The notes: generated from the letters alone by a model not told the origin. A DNA stretch of 64,000 nt from Sarcocystis neurona (GCA_000727475.1 KL647291.1:4598828-4662827); one strand, 5' to 3'; positions 23,401-35,951 are shown, numbered from the stretch's first letter. Program-made: numbers and translations.

Positions 23401-26400
23401 CGTCTTCGCTTGCGTCGCCTCCTCCCTGTTCTTCTCCTTCGTTTTCACTTCTTCCTTCTGCCTGCTCCTCTTCTGTTGACTCTTCACCCCTCTCTGCGGC
23501 TGCTGCAGTCTTCTCCTTTCCATTCAAAATCACACTGCCATCTCCCGCGAGACGCGTTCCTGTCTCTGCTGCCGCTGTTTTTGCAACCTCCGATGCTTCT
23601 GAGGCTGCAACAGCATCCCTTCCTCCTGCCGCTACTGCATTTCCTGCTGCCGCTGCTGCATTTCCTGCTGCCGCTGCTGCATTTCCTCCGGCCCCTGCTG
23701 CATTGCCTCCTGCCGCTGCTGCATGTGCTGCTCCTGCTTCTGCTGCAGCGCTCCTGAGGAGAGTCTCTCTATAGAAACGTCCTTCTGTTTCCCCTGCTGT
23801 TGCTGCGGCAGCTGTTGCTCCGCACGCACTGCGCTTCCCCGAAGCGGTAGCCGAAGAGGGAGAGAAAGAGGAAGCAACCGGAGGACGCGGGGCTGCAGCA
23901 GTTGTAGAAGAAGAAACATCCTCGCAAAAAGAAGAGGAGGAAGAAAATGAGGACGCAGCAGGACCCTCAGCAGCAACATCCGCGGCAGCAACACTACTTC
24001 TTCCTTCAGAAACTGTCTCTTCAGCGCGACGTAGACAAGGCTGCTGGCGCCCCACGTGCCGCTGCTGGTGCTGCTGCTGGCGATGTCGCTGCTTCTGCTT
24101 GCGATGCCGCTTCTGCAGCGGCGGCTGTTGGCGGTGTTGCTGCTGGCGCTGCATTGGTGGCTGGGGCGAGGGGAGCCAGAGCGAGCCGATGTATTTCTCT
24201 CCGGTGGGGAAGGTGACGATCCACTCCACATTCTCTCCTCCGACTGGCGCGTCTTCGAGCCACATCCCCTCAAGACACAAAACTTCTTCCTCTTCGCTAG
24301 CCTTCGGGAACCAAGAACTGCTGTTCGTGGTACTATTACTGCTCGTGGGGGCAGCAGCAGCAGCTGCAGCACTGGCGGCAGCAGAAGGTGCTGCAGTGGC
24401 AGCAGCGGAAGGTGCACCAGTGGCAGCAGCGGCAGCAAGTTTGCTTTTCCACTCCGAGAAGTCCACACAGAATGATGAAGATAATGTCGGAAACGAGAAC
24501 GACGCACTTCGATCCGCCTGCTTCATCAGCTCCCTTTCGTTGGCGAAGACGCTTCTAAAACTTCTCGAATAGCTGCTGCTGTCGCTCCTGCTGCCTATGC
24601 TGTCGGTCAGCGAGACAGGAAACGACGAAAGAGAAGAGACGGGAAGAGATAGGAGACCCCCACCTTGACGCAAACCTCTATCCCACAGTCCTTCGAAGCA
24701 GCAGCCACATGCTGGGAAAGTAACACATCCCCAGCCAGATGGGAGAAGCTCCTGTTTCCCTACCCACTGCATCACATACACACACATACACATATACACG
24801 TACACACACATGTCTATTTACATATATACACGCATGTACATATATGTAAATATTTATAAGCATACACAACCACGTACACACATATACACACATATGCATA
24901 CAACGATATATGTATGTATGTACACATACATACAGCCTATACATATATATATATATATATGTACGTGTGTATATACATGTACATGCCTACACATATACAT
25001 ACCTACATATGAAGAGATATCTATACACATACGTACGCATGCAAATATTACATGGAGGTGAGTCCAGAGACTACAGACGCATGCAGGAAGAACACTTTTT
25101 TGTGTGAAGACGTAGTTAGTTGCCTCCAAGCCAAAAGTAAGGGCTCTTACAGCGAGGCTCCCGGTATAAACTCTCCCGTCTGCGTAGAGACAAGTCATAG
25201 CGCCTCGTGGATTTCCCCGTTCCCACTCCCCACATATCGTCGTCCCATCTTCCTCCGGAACTGCCGCGCCCATTCTGCGGCTGCTGTTTTTTGATTTGCT
25301 GCCGCTGTGCGTCCTCCCCGTGTTGCCGCTGGTGCTGCTCTCCTCCTCTCCCCTCCTGCCGCCGCAGCTGCTGCTGCTGTGTCGGCGTCTGCTGCTGCTG
25401 CTGCCGGTGTTGCTGCTTCCTCTGCTGTCCCGCCCGCTGCCCGTCCGCCTCCTTGTCCCCCTCTTGTTCCTCTGCCTTGGGCTGCTGCTGCTGCTTCGTT
25501 TTCTCCGCTCCGAGGAGCCGCCGCTGAGGAAACTGCTGCTGCTGCTCGTCGCCGTCGTAATTCTGCTGCTGCAGAACACGGTGGAGCGAGGCTTCTGCGA
25601 TTCGCGTCTGCTGCTCCGCGGACGAGGCAAAAAAAGTTTGCCAAGCCCGTGGAACAGTCCCTGGGCGAATTCCCCGTCGTATCGCCAGCCTCCTGCTCTT
25701 CGAGAGACATATCTCCCCTGCGTCCAGTCCACAGAAACGGCCCCCAAGAAAGTGAAAACGCAAACAACGACAACGCCACGAAGAAGCAGAGACGTCAAAA
25801 AGACCCCAAGGACAAGACCAACGAGGAAACGGGCGACGAGGCGCAGAAAAGCAGAAGGCGAGTTGTGTCATCGAGCGACAGAAAAAGAAAGAAGCACGGA
25901 ATCCGCAGGAAAAAGAAAAAACCGACACAACGGCAAGAAATTCAGCAAAACTCCACACAGCCGGCCGGCATCCTCCCGTCCCCCCAAGAGGCAGCAGGGG
26001 CAACGAAATCGACGCAAATATACGTACTCCCACGCACATTCTACACACGCGTATATATACATATATACACACATACGTGTGTCAGGATATGGACACATGG
26101 ATCTATTTACATAGGGACAGACTGCGCAGACGTGGTATGCTGCGCTGCGCCTGAAGTTCGTCTCTACACGCGTGTCGCCACGCGCTGGCACTTTTTGAAG
26201 CAGCTTCTATGAAAGGGAGTCTACAGCGGGGGACGGGCGCTTGTAAAGTTATACACATCTTTATCGACACACACGCTAAAGTTCCTTGGCTCTGTCTCTC
26301 TTTATCTATATGATAATATCTTTATATTCACTTCATACACCAACATAAATACGACAGTCGCTTCTTTCTCTCCCTCTCAATATATATATATATGTATGCA

Positions 26401-26567
26401 TATGTGCATATATATGGACTCGTTGTCGCAGGAAGAGATCGAGACACGAACGTACGGAGAAACTTGTCTCCTCGCTCCCTCTCTACGTCTCTCTTTCTAG
26501 CTGTCTTGAGACACGCCTATTATGCGGTAAATATACATACATATATATATATGTATATATATATATG

Positions 26568-26598
<31 letters not shown>

Positions 26599-29500
26599 TG
26601 AGAGAAATTGAGAGAGACTTAAGAGATACAGAAATATAAATACATGTGAGAAGTTACCTTCTCTCATTCTCTCTCAATACAAATAAAATACGTGCGTCAA
26701 CGTAGTATATATATATATCCCTATCCCTCCCTCTCTATCTATATACAGATATATATATATATACATACACACATATGTATGTATATATATATATATATAT
26801 CGCTCTCTCTCCGTCTCTCTATATATAACATTTGACGCTTAGAGCAGCAGAGACAGACCTTCCCGTGAAATTTGTTGTTGAGAAATGATCCCCAGTAGCG
26901 TTCTGTCTTCGTATATAAATGACCTTCTCCCGTGCGGCGGTCGAGGTGCCAGTCTCCGACGTAGAGAAAGTTCATTTTTTCAACCGCGAGAACGCCCTTC
27001 CCCTCCCGCAGGTCATGTGCCCACTCCCCTTCGTAGCTGCACCGAAAAGCAGCAGCAGCAGCACCGCAGAAGCGGCAGCAAGAGCAGCACCAGCAGCAGC
27101 AGGGAGGCATTGCCGGCAGGACCAAGAAATATCCGCACGCCAACACTCGCCTACAAGAAAGAAGAGGAAAAAACTTCCACGACCCATCCACACACACGTA
27201 GGGGTGGGACACACAAATATATCCAACACGAGGTGCACAGAGGAGATCCTTTCTCCTCTTGCTCACATATATTTATGTGGATAATATAAGCGAGTGCCCA
27301 CGCGCGTATACTTGTATGTGTATACTTCAACGTGGAGCTACGAACACACACACACACACATACGTCCGCTTTCTTAAATCATACGCCCGTCCACGACCTA
27401 CTGGCTTTATACATGTACACGTCTACACCAACACATATATATATGTATATCTTTGTGTGTGTGTCTCTCTCTCTGTGCATGGATACATGTGGTCGCCTAA
27501 GCAGCAGAACCGGCAAAAGCGGATGCAGCAGCTGTAGCAGCGTACGTCAAAAAAAAAGACGTGCAGGGGCGAAGCAGCGTCCCTCAAAATCCCGTGCTAC
27601 GACACCAGCGCCCGCCCCCAGTTCCCTCGCCCAGCAGCAGCAGGAGCAGGAGCAGGANNNNNNNNNNNNNNNNNNNNNNNNNNNNNNNNNNNNNNNNNNN
27701 NNNNNNNNNNNNNNNNNNNNNNNNNNNNNNNNNNNNNNNNNNNNNNNNNNNNNNNNNNNNNNNNNNNNNNNNNNNNNNNNNNNNNNNNNNNNNNNNNNNN
27801 NNNNNNNNNNNNNNNNNNNNNNNNNNNNNNNNNNNNNNNNNNNNNNNNNNNNNNNNNNNNNNNNNNNNNNNNNNNNNNNNNNNNNNNNNNNNNNNNNNNN
27901 NNNNNNNNNNNNNNNNNNNNNNNNNNNNNNNNNNNNNNNNNNNNNNNNNNNNNNNNNNNNNNNNNNNNNNNNNNNNNNNNNNNNNNNNNNNNNNNNNNNN
28001 NNNNNNNNNNNNNNNNNNNNNNNNNNNNNNNNNNNNNNNNNNNNNNNNNNNNNNNNNNNNNNNNNNNNNNNNNNNNNNNNNNNNNNNNNNNNNNNNNNNN
28101 NNNNNNNNNNNNNNNNNNNNNNNNNNNNNNNNNNNNNNNNNNNNNNNNNNNNNNNNNNNNNNNNNNNNNNNNNNNNNNNNNNNNNNNNNNNNNNNNNNNN
28201 NNNNNNNNNNNNNNNNNNNNNNNNNNNNNNNNNNNNNNNNNNNNNNNNNNNNNNNNNNNNNNNNNNNNNNNNNNNNNNNNNNNNNNNNNNNNNNNNNNNN
28301 NNNNNNNNNNNNNNNNNNNNNNNNNNNNNNNNNNNNNNNNNNNNNNNNNNNNNNNNNNNNNNNNNNNNNNNNNNNNNNNNNNNNNNNNNNNNNNNNNNNN
28401 NNNNNNNNNNNNNNNNNNNNNNNNNNNNNNNNNNNNNNNNNNNNNNNNNNNNNNNNNNNNNNNNNNNNNNNNNNNNNNNNNNNNNNNNNNNNNNNNNNNN
28501 NNNNNNNNNNNNNNNNNNNNNNGGAGCAGCAGCAAAAGCAGGAGCAGGAGCAGGAGTTACGTGGAGTGCATGCCGGACGACAAACACGCGGCATCTCATA
28601 TTTCACAGCAGGAGCAGCAGTTCGCGCAGCAGCAGCGGTTCGTGCAGCAGCAGCAGCACCCGTCGAAACGGTTGTCTCGCAGCGGAAATGACTCCCCACA
28701 CGAGCAGCAGCAGTTGTGTCTGCGAGGTAGCACGGGCAGCAAGTGAAGCACCGAGCAGAAGGCTCCGCTTACACGTCGCTCACAGATATACATACGCGCA
28801 CACACACGTGGAAATCTCTCGTACTTCCCATACATTTCCACAAATACACGACAGCTGTCTGCGTTTCTTCTTTCTCCTGCTCTCTCTACACATATATATA
28901 TATATATATATATACTTATACAAATGTACATATATACATATATATATATATATGTATTGTATACCTGTAGACGCACACCGAAAAATACATGCAAATCTCT
29001 CTCTCTCTATATATATATATATGTATATATACGTACATATAATTTATACGTGTATATATTGATCTAACGCAAGTATATACAAGCACGTGTTATTGCGTGA
29101 CAATCTCTCCGTTCGTCCCAGTCTCTCTGTCTGTCCCTGTCTGTGTGTCTCTGTCTCTCCGGCTCTACGTGTACGTCTCGGTGAAGATGTCCCACCCACG
29201 CACTCACCCAGCTGCCGACGTACATTAAAATGACCACTTCAGAGCAGAAGGAGAGGCAGCAGATCGAAGAACAGAGGCAGACGCACAGAAACAGAAAAAC
29301 GGAGACAGCAGGAGAGGCAGCACATAGAGGAGCAGCCACAGAGAGAGACAGCAGATAGAATACATAGAGACAGAGAGAGGGAAGACAGAAAGGGCAGACA
29401 GAAGAATAGAGACAGAGAAGACGAGAGACATAAAAGTGCGGAGATTTACGTGGAAGTTTGCCTTTTTTCTCTTGCTGAGGCCTGCGACCAGGACGTCTTC

Positions 29501-31691
29501 TACACACAGGCACACGCTCCTTTCTCCCTGCAATCTACACACCAAAGGCGCTTCGAAAACACGTCACTCCACAGATACTCTATGTATATATATTTATACG
29601 ACGCAGCGGCTGTCTGTCTCTGCACAAGTTGGCTGCTGCTCTGAAGAGAGCAGTCGCCCCAGGTGTTATGTGTCCATATGTACGCAGACGTACACACTCA
29701 CACACGTAGAGACAGAGATATACGCATGCAGCGGGTGTCGGTTTCTGTAGACACAGATGAGCTGCTGTTCTGGGGAGAGAAGGGGAGACAGAGGGAGAGA
29801 CAGGACTTCCCCCCCCTCCCCCAGAGGTCAGCAGCAGGAGCAGCAAAATTACCGGAGGCCGTCTCGCGTAGTGTAGACGCCGTGGCCATGGCGCACGCCT
29901 CTTCGAAAGTGGCCTTCGTATATGTCGCCGTTCGCGTAGACGTACTTGCCGAAACCCTCAAAAGGCGGCAGCGCTGCGGCTGGTGGGAAGACAGCTGCTG
30001 CGGGAGCTGCCCAGGGAGACGCAAGCGGGAACGCGTAAGAGAAGGAAAAAGAAGGAAAGGAAAAAGAAGCGGAAGAGGAGGGGAAGGAAGAAGCAGCGCT
30101 GCCGCCGTGGGGGGCAACGACCGGCTGCTGCTGCTGCTCCACCGTAGGCAGCTGGTGCTGCTGTAGCCACACCTGCAGCAACACAACACGGCCGTCCACC
30201 ACCACGACCCGTCAAGTGCTTCCGCGTGAAAAGAGACACAGAGAAAGAAAAAAGGAAGGGGAAGAGAAGAAGCGACAGTGAACAGAGACAGAGACAGGGG
30301 AAGACTGAGCGAAAGCGAGGGACAAAAAGGGACAGAGACACACACACATGGAGAACGTAGGGAGGGGGGATAATAGGCTGAGGTGGACCTTGGTCTGCGT
30401 CTGATGCACTGCCTGTCCTGTGCCTCGCTGCCTTTCTCTCCGTTCCCCTGCCTCCTCTATCTCACTCGGTCTCTCTTTTTCTGTCAGCAGCCTGTCGCCG
30501 AGCAGCGACTCCCCCAGCAGCGCAGGCGTACGTAGAAACAACGCATGCAGAAAAGTGGGCCGAACCTCCACACTTACACACCCGGATGCGCAGGTGGGAA
30601 GACGTGGAGATTCACTCATATGCAGCACATATATATACATATGTGTATACACATCTATATATACATATGTATGTGCATTTCTGCATGGCAATTCCGACGT
30701 ACGTGGCACACACACATATGTAGATACATAGAGATGTATTCACATGCATATATATACATATATACATTTATATATATTAGATGCATGTATACGTGTGAAT
30801 AGGCGGGGACCCCAGCCAATGTAGCGGACGTATACACACATATACGTATATATTTGTGTATGTACACGAGGACGTGGACATTTCCAACATGCGTAGACAC
30901 GCACAAGTATATATATATATATATATATGTAGAGAGAGAGAGAGACAAATACACACACATAGACAGACAGCAGGCAGAAGATTCTCGGATGGGCATTTAT
31001 AAATGTGAAGAGAGAGCAGAAACTCCCCATACATACGCCCACAGACACAGAGACACAGTAATTGTCGTCCAGATCCATATCCGCAGACACACGTACATAT
31101 ATATATATATATATATACATATCGAGAGCGAGGAAGAGAAAGTACATGGAAGTTGTGCGTGTGAACCCAGTCCTGGACCCAGCGCGGTTGAAAATCAAGA
31201 AGAGCGACAAACGGCTTCTCCTCCTGCCGCAGGGCCTGTGCGTCCTCGCTTGCGGCTGCCGCTGGGTCTTCTTCTCGTCGGTCCCGCTTGAATGCATGCA
31301 TCACAAAGTTTCTCAGCGCCGAAAACGCCGGAGTTGCTGTCTGCGTCCGAACGACTAACACGATGCCCTCGCCTGCTGCTGCTTTTCCTGCTTCTCCTCC
31401 TCCTCCTCCGTCTGCGCCGTGTGTTGCCGCTTCTGCCGCTGTAGCTGCTGCGTCTGCTTCTGCGGCTGCTGGCTCGAGCTCTTCTGCGGCTGCTCGTGTT
31501 GGGAGACCAGCTGCTGCTGCTGTCGGTCTCGTTGCCTCTGCTGCGGCAGCTTCTGCTTCCGCTGCGGCTGCTGCTGGGGCTGCCGCGTCCTCCATCGCCT
31601 GCCGCAGCCGCTGCACACGACGCCCCGGGCCAGCCGCTGCAGCAGCCGTCCTGTCCACATCGCCGACCCCAAAAAGACTCAACTCAGCCAT
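20469..31691 (-). CDS. MORN-repeat protein, large, low-complexity-rich
   Basis: MORN repeats typically bind lipids or build cortical scaffolds; the exact role here is unknown. Six exons on the minus strand: 31691..31146, 30172..29853, 27036..26859, 25717..25151, 24766..23276 and 21356..20469. Together they make 3990 nt (1,329 residues plus TAG), with every splice phase consistent. Residues 1-182 are mostly Ala-rich, ending FQPRWVQDWVHTHNFH. MORN units include DIYEGHFRRGVRHGHGVY (about 270-285), YEGEWAHDLREGKG and YVGDWHLDRRTGEGH (290-328), YDGEFAQGLFHGLGKL (about 360-376), FEGLWDRGLRQGGG (about 565), ETYEGQWHLGMRHGAG (about 1019-1034) and RYAGQWLYGLP (about 1042). Several units are cut by introns and restored by splicing. 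Between them lie long Gln/Ser/Ala/Glu inserts. The tail is Glu/Lys-rich. The start is the ATG at 31691, the first in frame with MAELSLFGVGDVDR. Confidence 0.85.
21357..23275 (-). other. MORN gene intron 5, with an 18/54-bp repeat array
   Basis: It contains TATA/TACA microsatellites at 21540-21830 and 23080-23180, a GAGA/CTCT tract near 22920-22990, and the GCA-based array at about 22340-22640. The donor is GGT|GTACGT inside a GGTGTACGTACACC palindrome. The acceptor is CACGGCAG. Confidence 0.75.
22340..22640. repeat. Higher-order tandem repeat, 18-bp units in 54-bp blocks
   Basis: The array is made of 18-bp units ending in CCGGCAGCAGCA. It starts as a three-unit block (one AGACAA type followed by two GGAGCTA types) repeated three times from about 22350 to 22520. 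It then shifts to GGGACTGCCGRYAG-type units. Both strands stay open in several frames, so the frames here are artefacts of the 18-bp period. It lies in an intron of the MORN gene. Confidence 0.85.
24767..25150 (-). other. MORN gene intron 4 (384 bp), microsatellite
   Basis: It is mostly TACA/TATA/CACA simple sequence between a good GTAAGA donor (25150) and the TGATGCAG acceptor (24767). Confidence 0.8.
25718..26858 (-). other. MORN gene intron 3 (1.1 kb)
   Basis: The part next to the downstream exon (25740-25980) is purine-rich on the plus strand, that is, pyrimidine-rich in the transcript. From 26370 to 26830 there are (TA)n and GAGAGA microsatellites. No MORN unit or other coding sequence is seen. 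Confidence 0.75.
27037..29852 (-). other. MORN gene intron 2, contains the assembly gap
   Basis: It holds TACA/CACA simple sequence, GCA/GGAGCA tracts on both sides of the N run, (TA)n at 28890-29060, and a GACAGAGA-rich block at 29230-29430. The MORN unit broken by this intron (…TTRDGLR|YEGEW…) is continuous after splicing, so no exon is required inside the gap. Confidence 0.75.
27658..28522. other. Assembly gap (865 N)
   Basis: This is a run of N flanked by CAGCAGCAGGAGCAGGAGCA on the left and GGAGCAGCAGCAAAAGCA on the right. The flanks suggest a collapsed GCA/GGAGCA repeat. Long frames that cross it are meaningless. Confidence 0.99.
30173..31145 (-). other. MORN gene intron 1 (973 bp)
   Basis: It contains purine-rich sequence at 30230-30330 and TATA/TGTA microsatellites at 30620-30950 and 31090-31130. 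The donor is CAT|GTACTT and the acceptor is TTGCTGCAG. Confidence 0.7.
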
Positions 31692-32559
31692 ATGTACACA
31701 TATATCTCCCCGTATATATATAACGGAGCTCAAGCCGCGCTTGCTCCTTTACACGCGTATATATGTGCGTCCACTTGGTTGATACGAAACAGTCTACATG
31801 CATACAGACGTGTATATGTATGCATACATTCAGGTGGAATGTTGTACATGCAAACACACACATGTATATGTAGAGAGACAGAGAGAGATATTGATAGAAA
31901 CAGTATGAAGTGAAACTCTCTACATCCATACAAACGTACACACATGTACGCATACATGCATATGGAATGTTCTATAGACATATATGTACAGTATACATAT
32001 ATAGGTAGATTGATAGATAGAAAAATAGATTGACTCACAGAATGTGAACTGCTCTACATGCACTGACATATGTATATATGAACATCCATATGAATGTATG
32101 TTAATTTTACCTCTATTAATACATATATATATATATGTATGGACCTACGCGTATGTGTGCGTGTATGTGGACGCATGTATAAATACGGATACCGCTACTG
32201 GATGGCAATGCATCTCTCTATAAGCTACGTCATGAGAATTCGTTGATATAATATATATATATATATATATGTACGTGTATATATATATACAACGAGAGGG
32301 GATCCCCAGATATAAACACACAGCAGTAGAGAGTGAGTGAGAGAAACGCAGAGACAAATGTAGGAGAAGGAGCAGTGCATTTGCAGAGTTATGCAGACAG
32401 ACACACACACGGACGTGGACAGCGTAGTAGCGACGTTTATGGACCCACAGACATACGTGTTTAATGAGAGACAGGGACAGGGAGAAAAAGAAAAAGAAAA
32501 GAAGGGCAATAGACAGAGAGACGGAGAGACGGAGTTCCCTTCGATGAATTTGTGCGTGT
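31692..32559. other. Region upstream of the MORN gene
   Basis: Mainly TACA/TATA/GAGA simple sequence, with (TA)n at about 32120 and 32250-32290 and a purine-rich block at 32470-32530. It is probably the promoter side of the MORN gene and the 3' side of the next minus gene. No gene is seen. Confidence 0.6.
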
Positions 32560-33610
32560 CTATCTGCCTTTAGATGCGCGTGCATGCGGGCAGATACTAC
32601 AACGAAGGGGAGACGAGAGAACCGAAGAAAAAACGGCCGCGCTCCATTCACTCGTTCGCCCTATTACTATTCTGTTCTCCCTTTTCTCTCCGCCCTCTTT
32701 CGTCCTTTTATCCGTTCCTCGCGCGGTCTCCTCTCTGCCTTTTCTTCTGCAGAAGTTTCCTTGGAAGCAACTCGAGAGTGACGACGAGAGCCACAGACAC
32801 ACATGCAGGGGAAGTTTGTGAAGCAGCAGACCCACCTGCAAAGGAGTTCTACGTAGCTCGTGAAAATAACACGAACAAAATCCACCGTTGCTTCCCAGTT
32901 CGGGTCCCCGGTTACTTCTCTGCCTTTCGGCCTGTTGCTGCTTCTCCTCTGTCCGCCTCTTCGCCTGCTGCGTCCCCGCTTGTTGCTGCTGCTCCTGCTG
33001 CGGTGCCCCGTGCTGACGTTCTCTGCGCTGTCGGCAACGTCACGGCGCAGCGTCGCTTCCCCTGCGGGCTGTGTCTCCTGCTGCTGCTGCTGCAGCCCGC
33101 CGCCGTCGCCAGGGCCGTCCTCTTCTTCTTCTTTCTCCTCAGTTCCGCCGCCGCCTGCTCCTGCGGTTCTCGCTCGCTTTCCTCCTGCTGTTGCTGCTTC
33201 TCCTGCCCGTCTTCTCTCAGACGCTTCTCCTCCTCCTCCTCCTGCTGCAGGTGCCTCTTCATCTCCGGTGGCTGCTGCTGTCTTACCCCCCGTTGTCGCT
33301 TCGCTTCTCTGGACATCTCTCTCGTCGCCTGCAGCTGCTGCTGACGACGAGGCAGCTCCTGCTGCGGTTGCTGCGCCGCTGCTGCTCGCCAGAAGTTTGA
33401 CTGCCCGCGACAGCTGCGCCAGCACTGCAGCAAGACACACACCCCATTGCGTGACAGATATATACATGTATATGTATGTATATATATACATGTATGTCTT
33501 TCTCTCTGTCTCTGTCTCTCTCCCTCTCCACATATATGTATATGTGTGTGAATTAGTTGCTCACCCCCCAGCGCCATTACGCATACTGTCACAAAATCAG
33601 ACCGCCGCAG
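32560..33610 (-). CDS. Hypothetical protein, partial; three 3' exons, possibly Alba-like
   Basis: Three phase-linked exons: 33610..33565, 33424..32836 and 32746..32560 (stop). The joined start reads RRSDFVTVCVMALG|VLAQLSRAVKLL, which is regular and conserved-looking. Its pattern, a hydrophobic strand followed by a Leu/Ala-Gly turn and an SRAVKLL helix, is reminiscent of Alba/Rpp25 proteins that bind RNA or DNA, but it is too short to be sure. It is followed by about 130 residues of Ala/Gly/Glu/Gln low complexity and a basic NKRGRSRRRGGQRRSSNR segment. Next come GDPNWEATVDFVRVIFTSYV and a basic C-terminus (REETARGTDKRTKEGGEKR). The donors are GTGAGC and GTGGGT, and two acceptors end in CTG-type tracts. 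The 5' exon with the start codon was not identified. Confidence 0.5.
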
Positions 33611-35951
33611 CTGTAGCAACAGCAGCACGTCAACTCACCTGCGGCACACGGCTACCACCACCTCCCAGCGCCACCAGCATCAACAGCAGGGAGCCCGCAG
33701 CAACAGCAGACAACGAAGCAGCAGCAGCACCAGTAGCAGCACAACGAGAGGCGGCACAGCAGCAGCAGGAGGAGCGGCGGTGCAGCACCAGCAGGTGGAG
33801 TGGTGGCGCAGCAGCAGCAGGAGTGGCAGCAGCAACAGCAACAGCAGCGGCGAGAAGCTGTAGAGTATATAGGTGCCTCTTCGCATGCGCCAGTGCGAGT
33901 GGTCCGCGTTGAGACGACCGCGTCTATCTTTTTACATGCGCATGCATTTACGCAGCAAACGATACATTCCTCCACGCATACACACACTTACACGTACACT
34001 TGCACGCGCGTAAAAAAGAGAGAGCGGAGGATGCACGCACGCAGGTCCCCTTGTCTTTCTTCTACTACGTCCAGCCATCTCTTCTTCCGGGAAAACTCCG
34101 TACAGAATAATGTACACGAGACACAGAGCCGTCGAGACGCCCCGGGCCGAAGATTGATCCAACACATATATGTATCTACACGTGCATACAGAGATGGACA
34201 GAGACAGAGAAAGAGCGGGAAGACTGCGCGCAGGCTTCTCCCCCGTACGGAGACACATACGCAGGGCCCGCGACGCATGCGCTTTGTGTACGGACACTGC
34301 TCCGTTCTACAGTGAAGCCTGCCGCATGCGCCAACCAAGAAGTTTGCATGCGCTCGTTTGCATCCCGTATCATCTCGTTTCCCCCGAAAAAATGCGCGCG
34401 CGAAGAAACAGCGGCTGGCACCCCCCCGCTACGACTGCGCGCGCGGGCGCGCTGCTGCGTGCCTGCGGGGGGCGTCCGCAGCAGCTGCTCGTCGCCTGCC
34501 GCACAGGCGAAGGCGGTCTCATCTGTCGCCTTTTCAGCAGGAAAAGGAGACAAATAAGAAGAGCTCCTCCTCCGTTTTCTTCTCGCTTATATCTCTCATC
34601 GGCCGAACACTGCCTCCCCTATAGAACCCACTGCCCTCTCTCCACCAGCAACCATGTGTCGCCTTCGACGAAAATAACGACAGCGACACGTTCCCGCAGC
34701 AATTGCACGTGCAGGGAGGGACTAAAATTATCCGTTTCCCTCTGCGGTTCTGTACACGCTCGCACAACCACAACGAGCTGCTTCTTCTCTCAGCATAGCC
34801 GTGTGTGACTCTGCTGTCTCTCTCTGCGCGTATCTCTGTATCCCTCTGCATATCGGCTTCTTTCTCTGCATATTGATGTCTTCCTCTGCATATCGGCTTC
34901 TCCCTCTGTGCACCTTCCTCGCTCTTCTCGCTGTACAGTCCCGTCTCCCTTTGCACGTCTCTGCTCCCCTCTGTGCATCTTCCTCACTTTTCTCTCCGTA
35001 TATCGCCGTCTCCGTCTGCACAGCTTCCTCATTTTTCTGTGTGAACACCGCTGTGTCCCCCTGACCATCTTCCTGGTGGTTCTCTCTGTGAAGCGGATTG
35101 CCCCTCTCTGTGCCTGTTGCTGCTCTCCTTTCTCGGGACTCTCCGTCTCCCTCTCCTCCTCTGCATGCGCAGGGGAGACACCTACTGGCCCACGCCTAGA
35201 CGCATGCAAACACCCCTTGCACACGTCGTGCGTCACGAACTCCTGCTGCTGTCCGCAGTGGTCTCGCTCATTCTCCGTCTCTCCCCCTCTATCTCCGTCT
35301 TCGTTTCTTCCTCTCTGGACCAGCAGCTATACACTAACATAGGCCCATACAGAAAAGACCTGCCTCTCTGCATCCCTCCTGGTATAGTCGGACCTCCACT
35401 TCCCCCCCTGTTCGTCGTCCTCTCGAGAAGTACACATATTTATACATATGTACATAATATATACATACATGTGTATATATACATAGATATACACAGAAAG
35501 GAAGAGAGAAATACACAGACTTCTCCAACAACGTGCGTGCAGGTACCACCTCTCTATCCACAATCACATATATATATGTGTGTATATACATGTATAGCCA
35601 TATGTATGCATATATCTACATATAGGGAGAGAGTGAAACACATACATATACATACATAGATTTTCCCAGCCGCATGCGTGCGGTTACATCTCTTTTTTTC
35701 GTAGGGTGGTGGTATGCGTGCGTGCGTGGCTTCCCCCCCGACGTTTCGTCGCTGCAACAAGGCTGTCTCTCCACCGGCATGCAGCCGCTGTTCCTCTGCA
35801 GTTCTAGGACACACGGCACAGACTACGTTAGTCACTTGGTAAAAAAATAAGAAGTTCCTGTCGCTGCCTACTCGGAGGAAACGTCCACCTTATCACACAC
35901 ATGCTAAGAAAAAGTGGGTGTGGAGGTTGGGCACGGGGAGTGGGTGTTCAC
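33611..35951. other. Non-coding region with GCATGC cluster and a degenerate repeat
   Basis: Next to the exon at 33610 there is a long CTG tract on the minus strand (33650-33860) that looks like an extended acceptor tract. GCATGC motifs are frequent at 33885-34350. A degenerate tandem repeat fills 34795-35130, and TACA/TATA microsatellites fill 35430-35660. No complete gene is supported. Confidence 0.5.
34795..35130. repeat. Degenerate tandem repeat, units of about 35-70 bp
   Basis: Plus-strand units follow the pattern CTCTGCATATCG / CTTCCTCRCTTTTCTC / CCGTCTCCCTYTGCAC and recur about seven times with many substitutions. On the minus strand the array stays open and gives a repetitive Arg/Glu/Gln peptide, which I take as a by-product of the repeat. 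Confidence 0.6.

Noticed and set aside
27332..29062. Very long frames crossing the N gap
   Set aside because: They consist mostly of unknown residues created by the N run and have no support.
32860..33912. A 350-codon plus frame opposite the Alba-like gene
   Set aside because: It is Leu/Ser/Pro/Cys low complexity mirroring the minus exon, which has consistent splice phases and a conserved-looking start.
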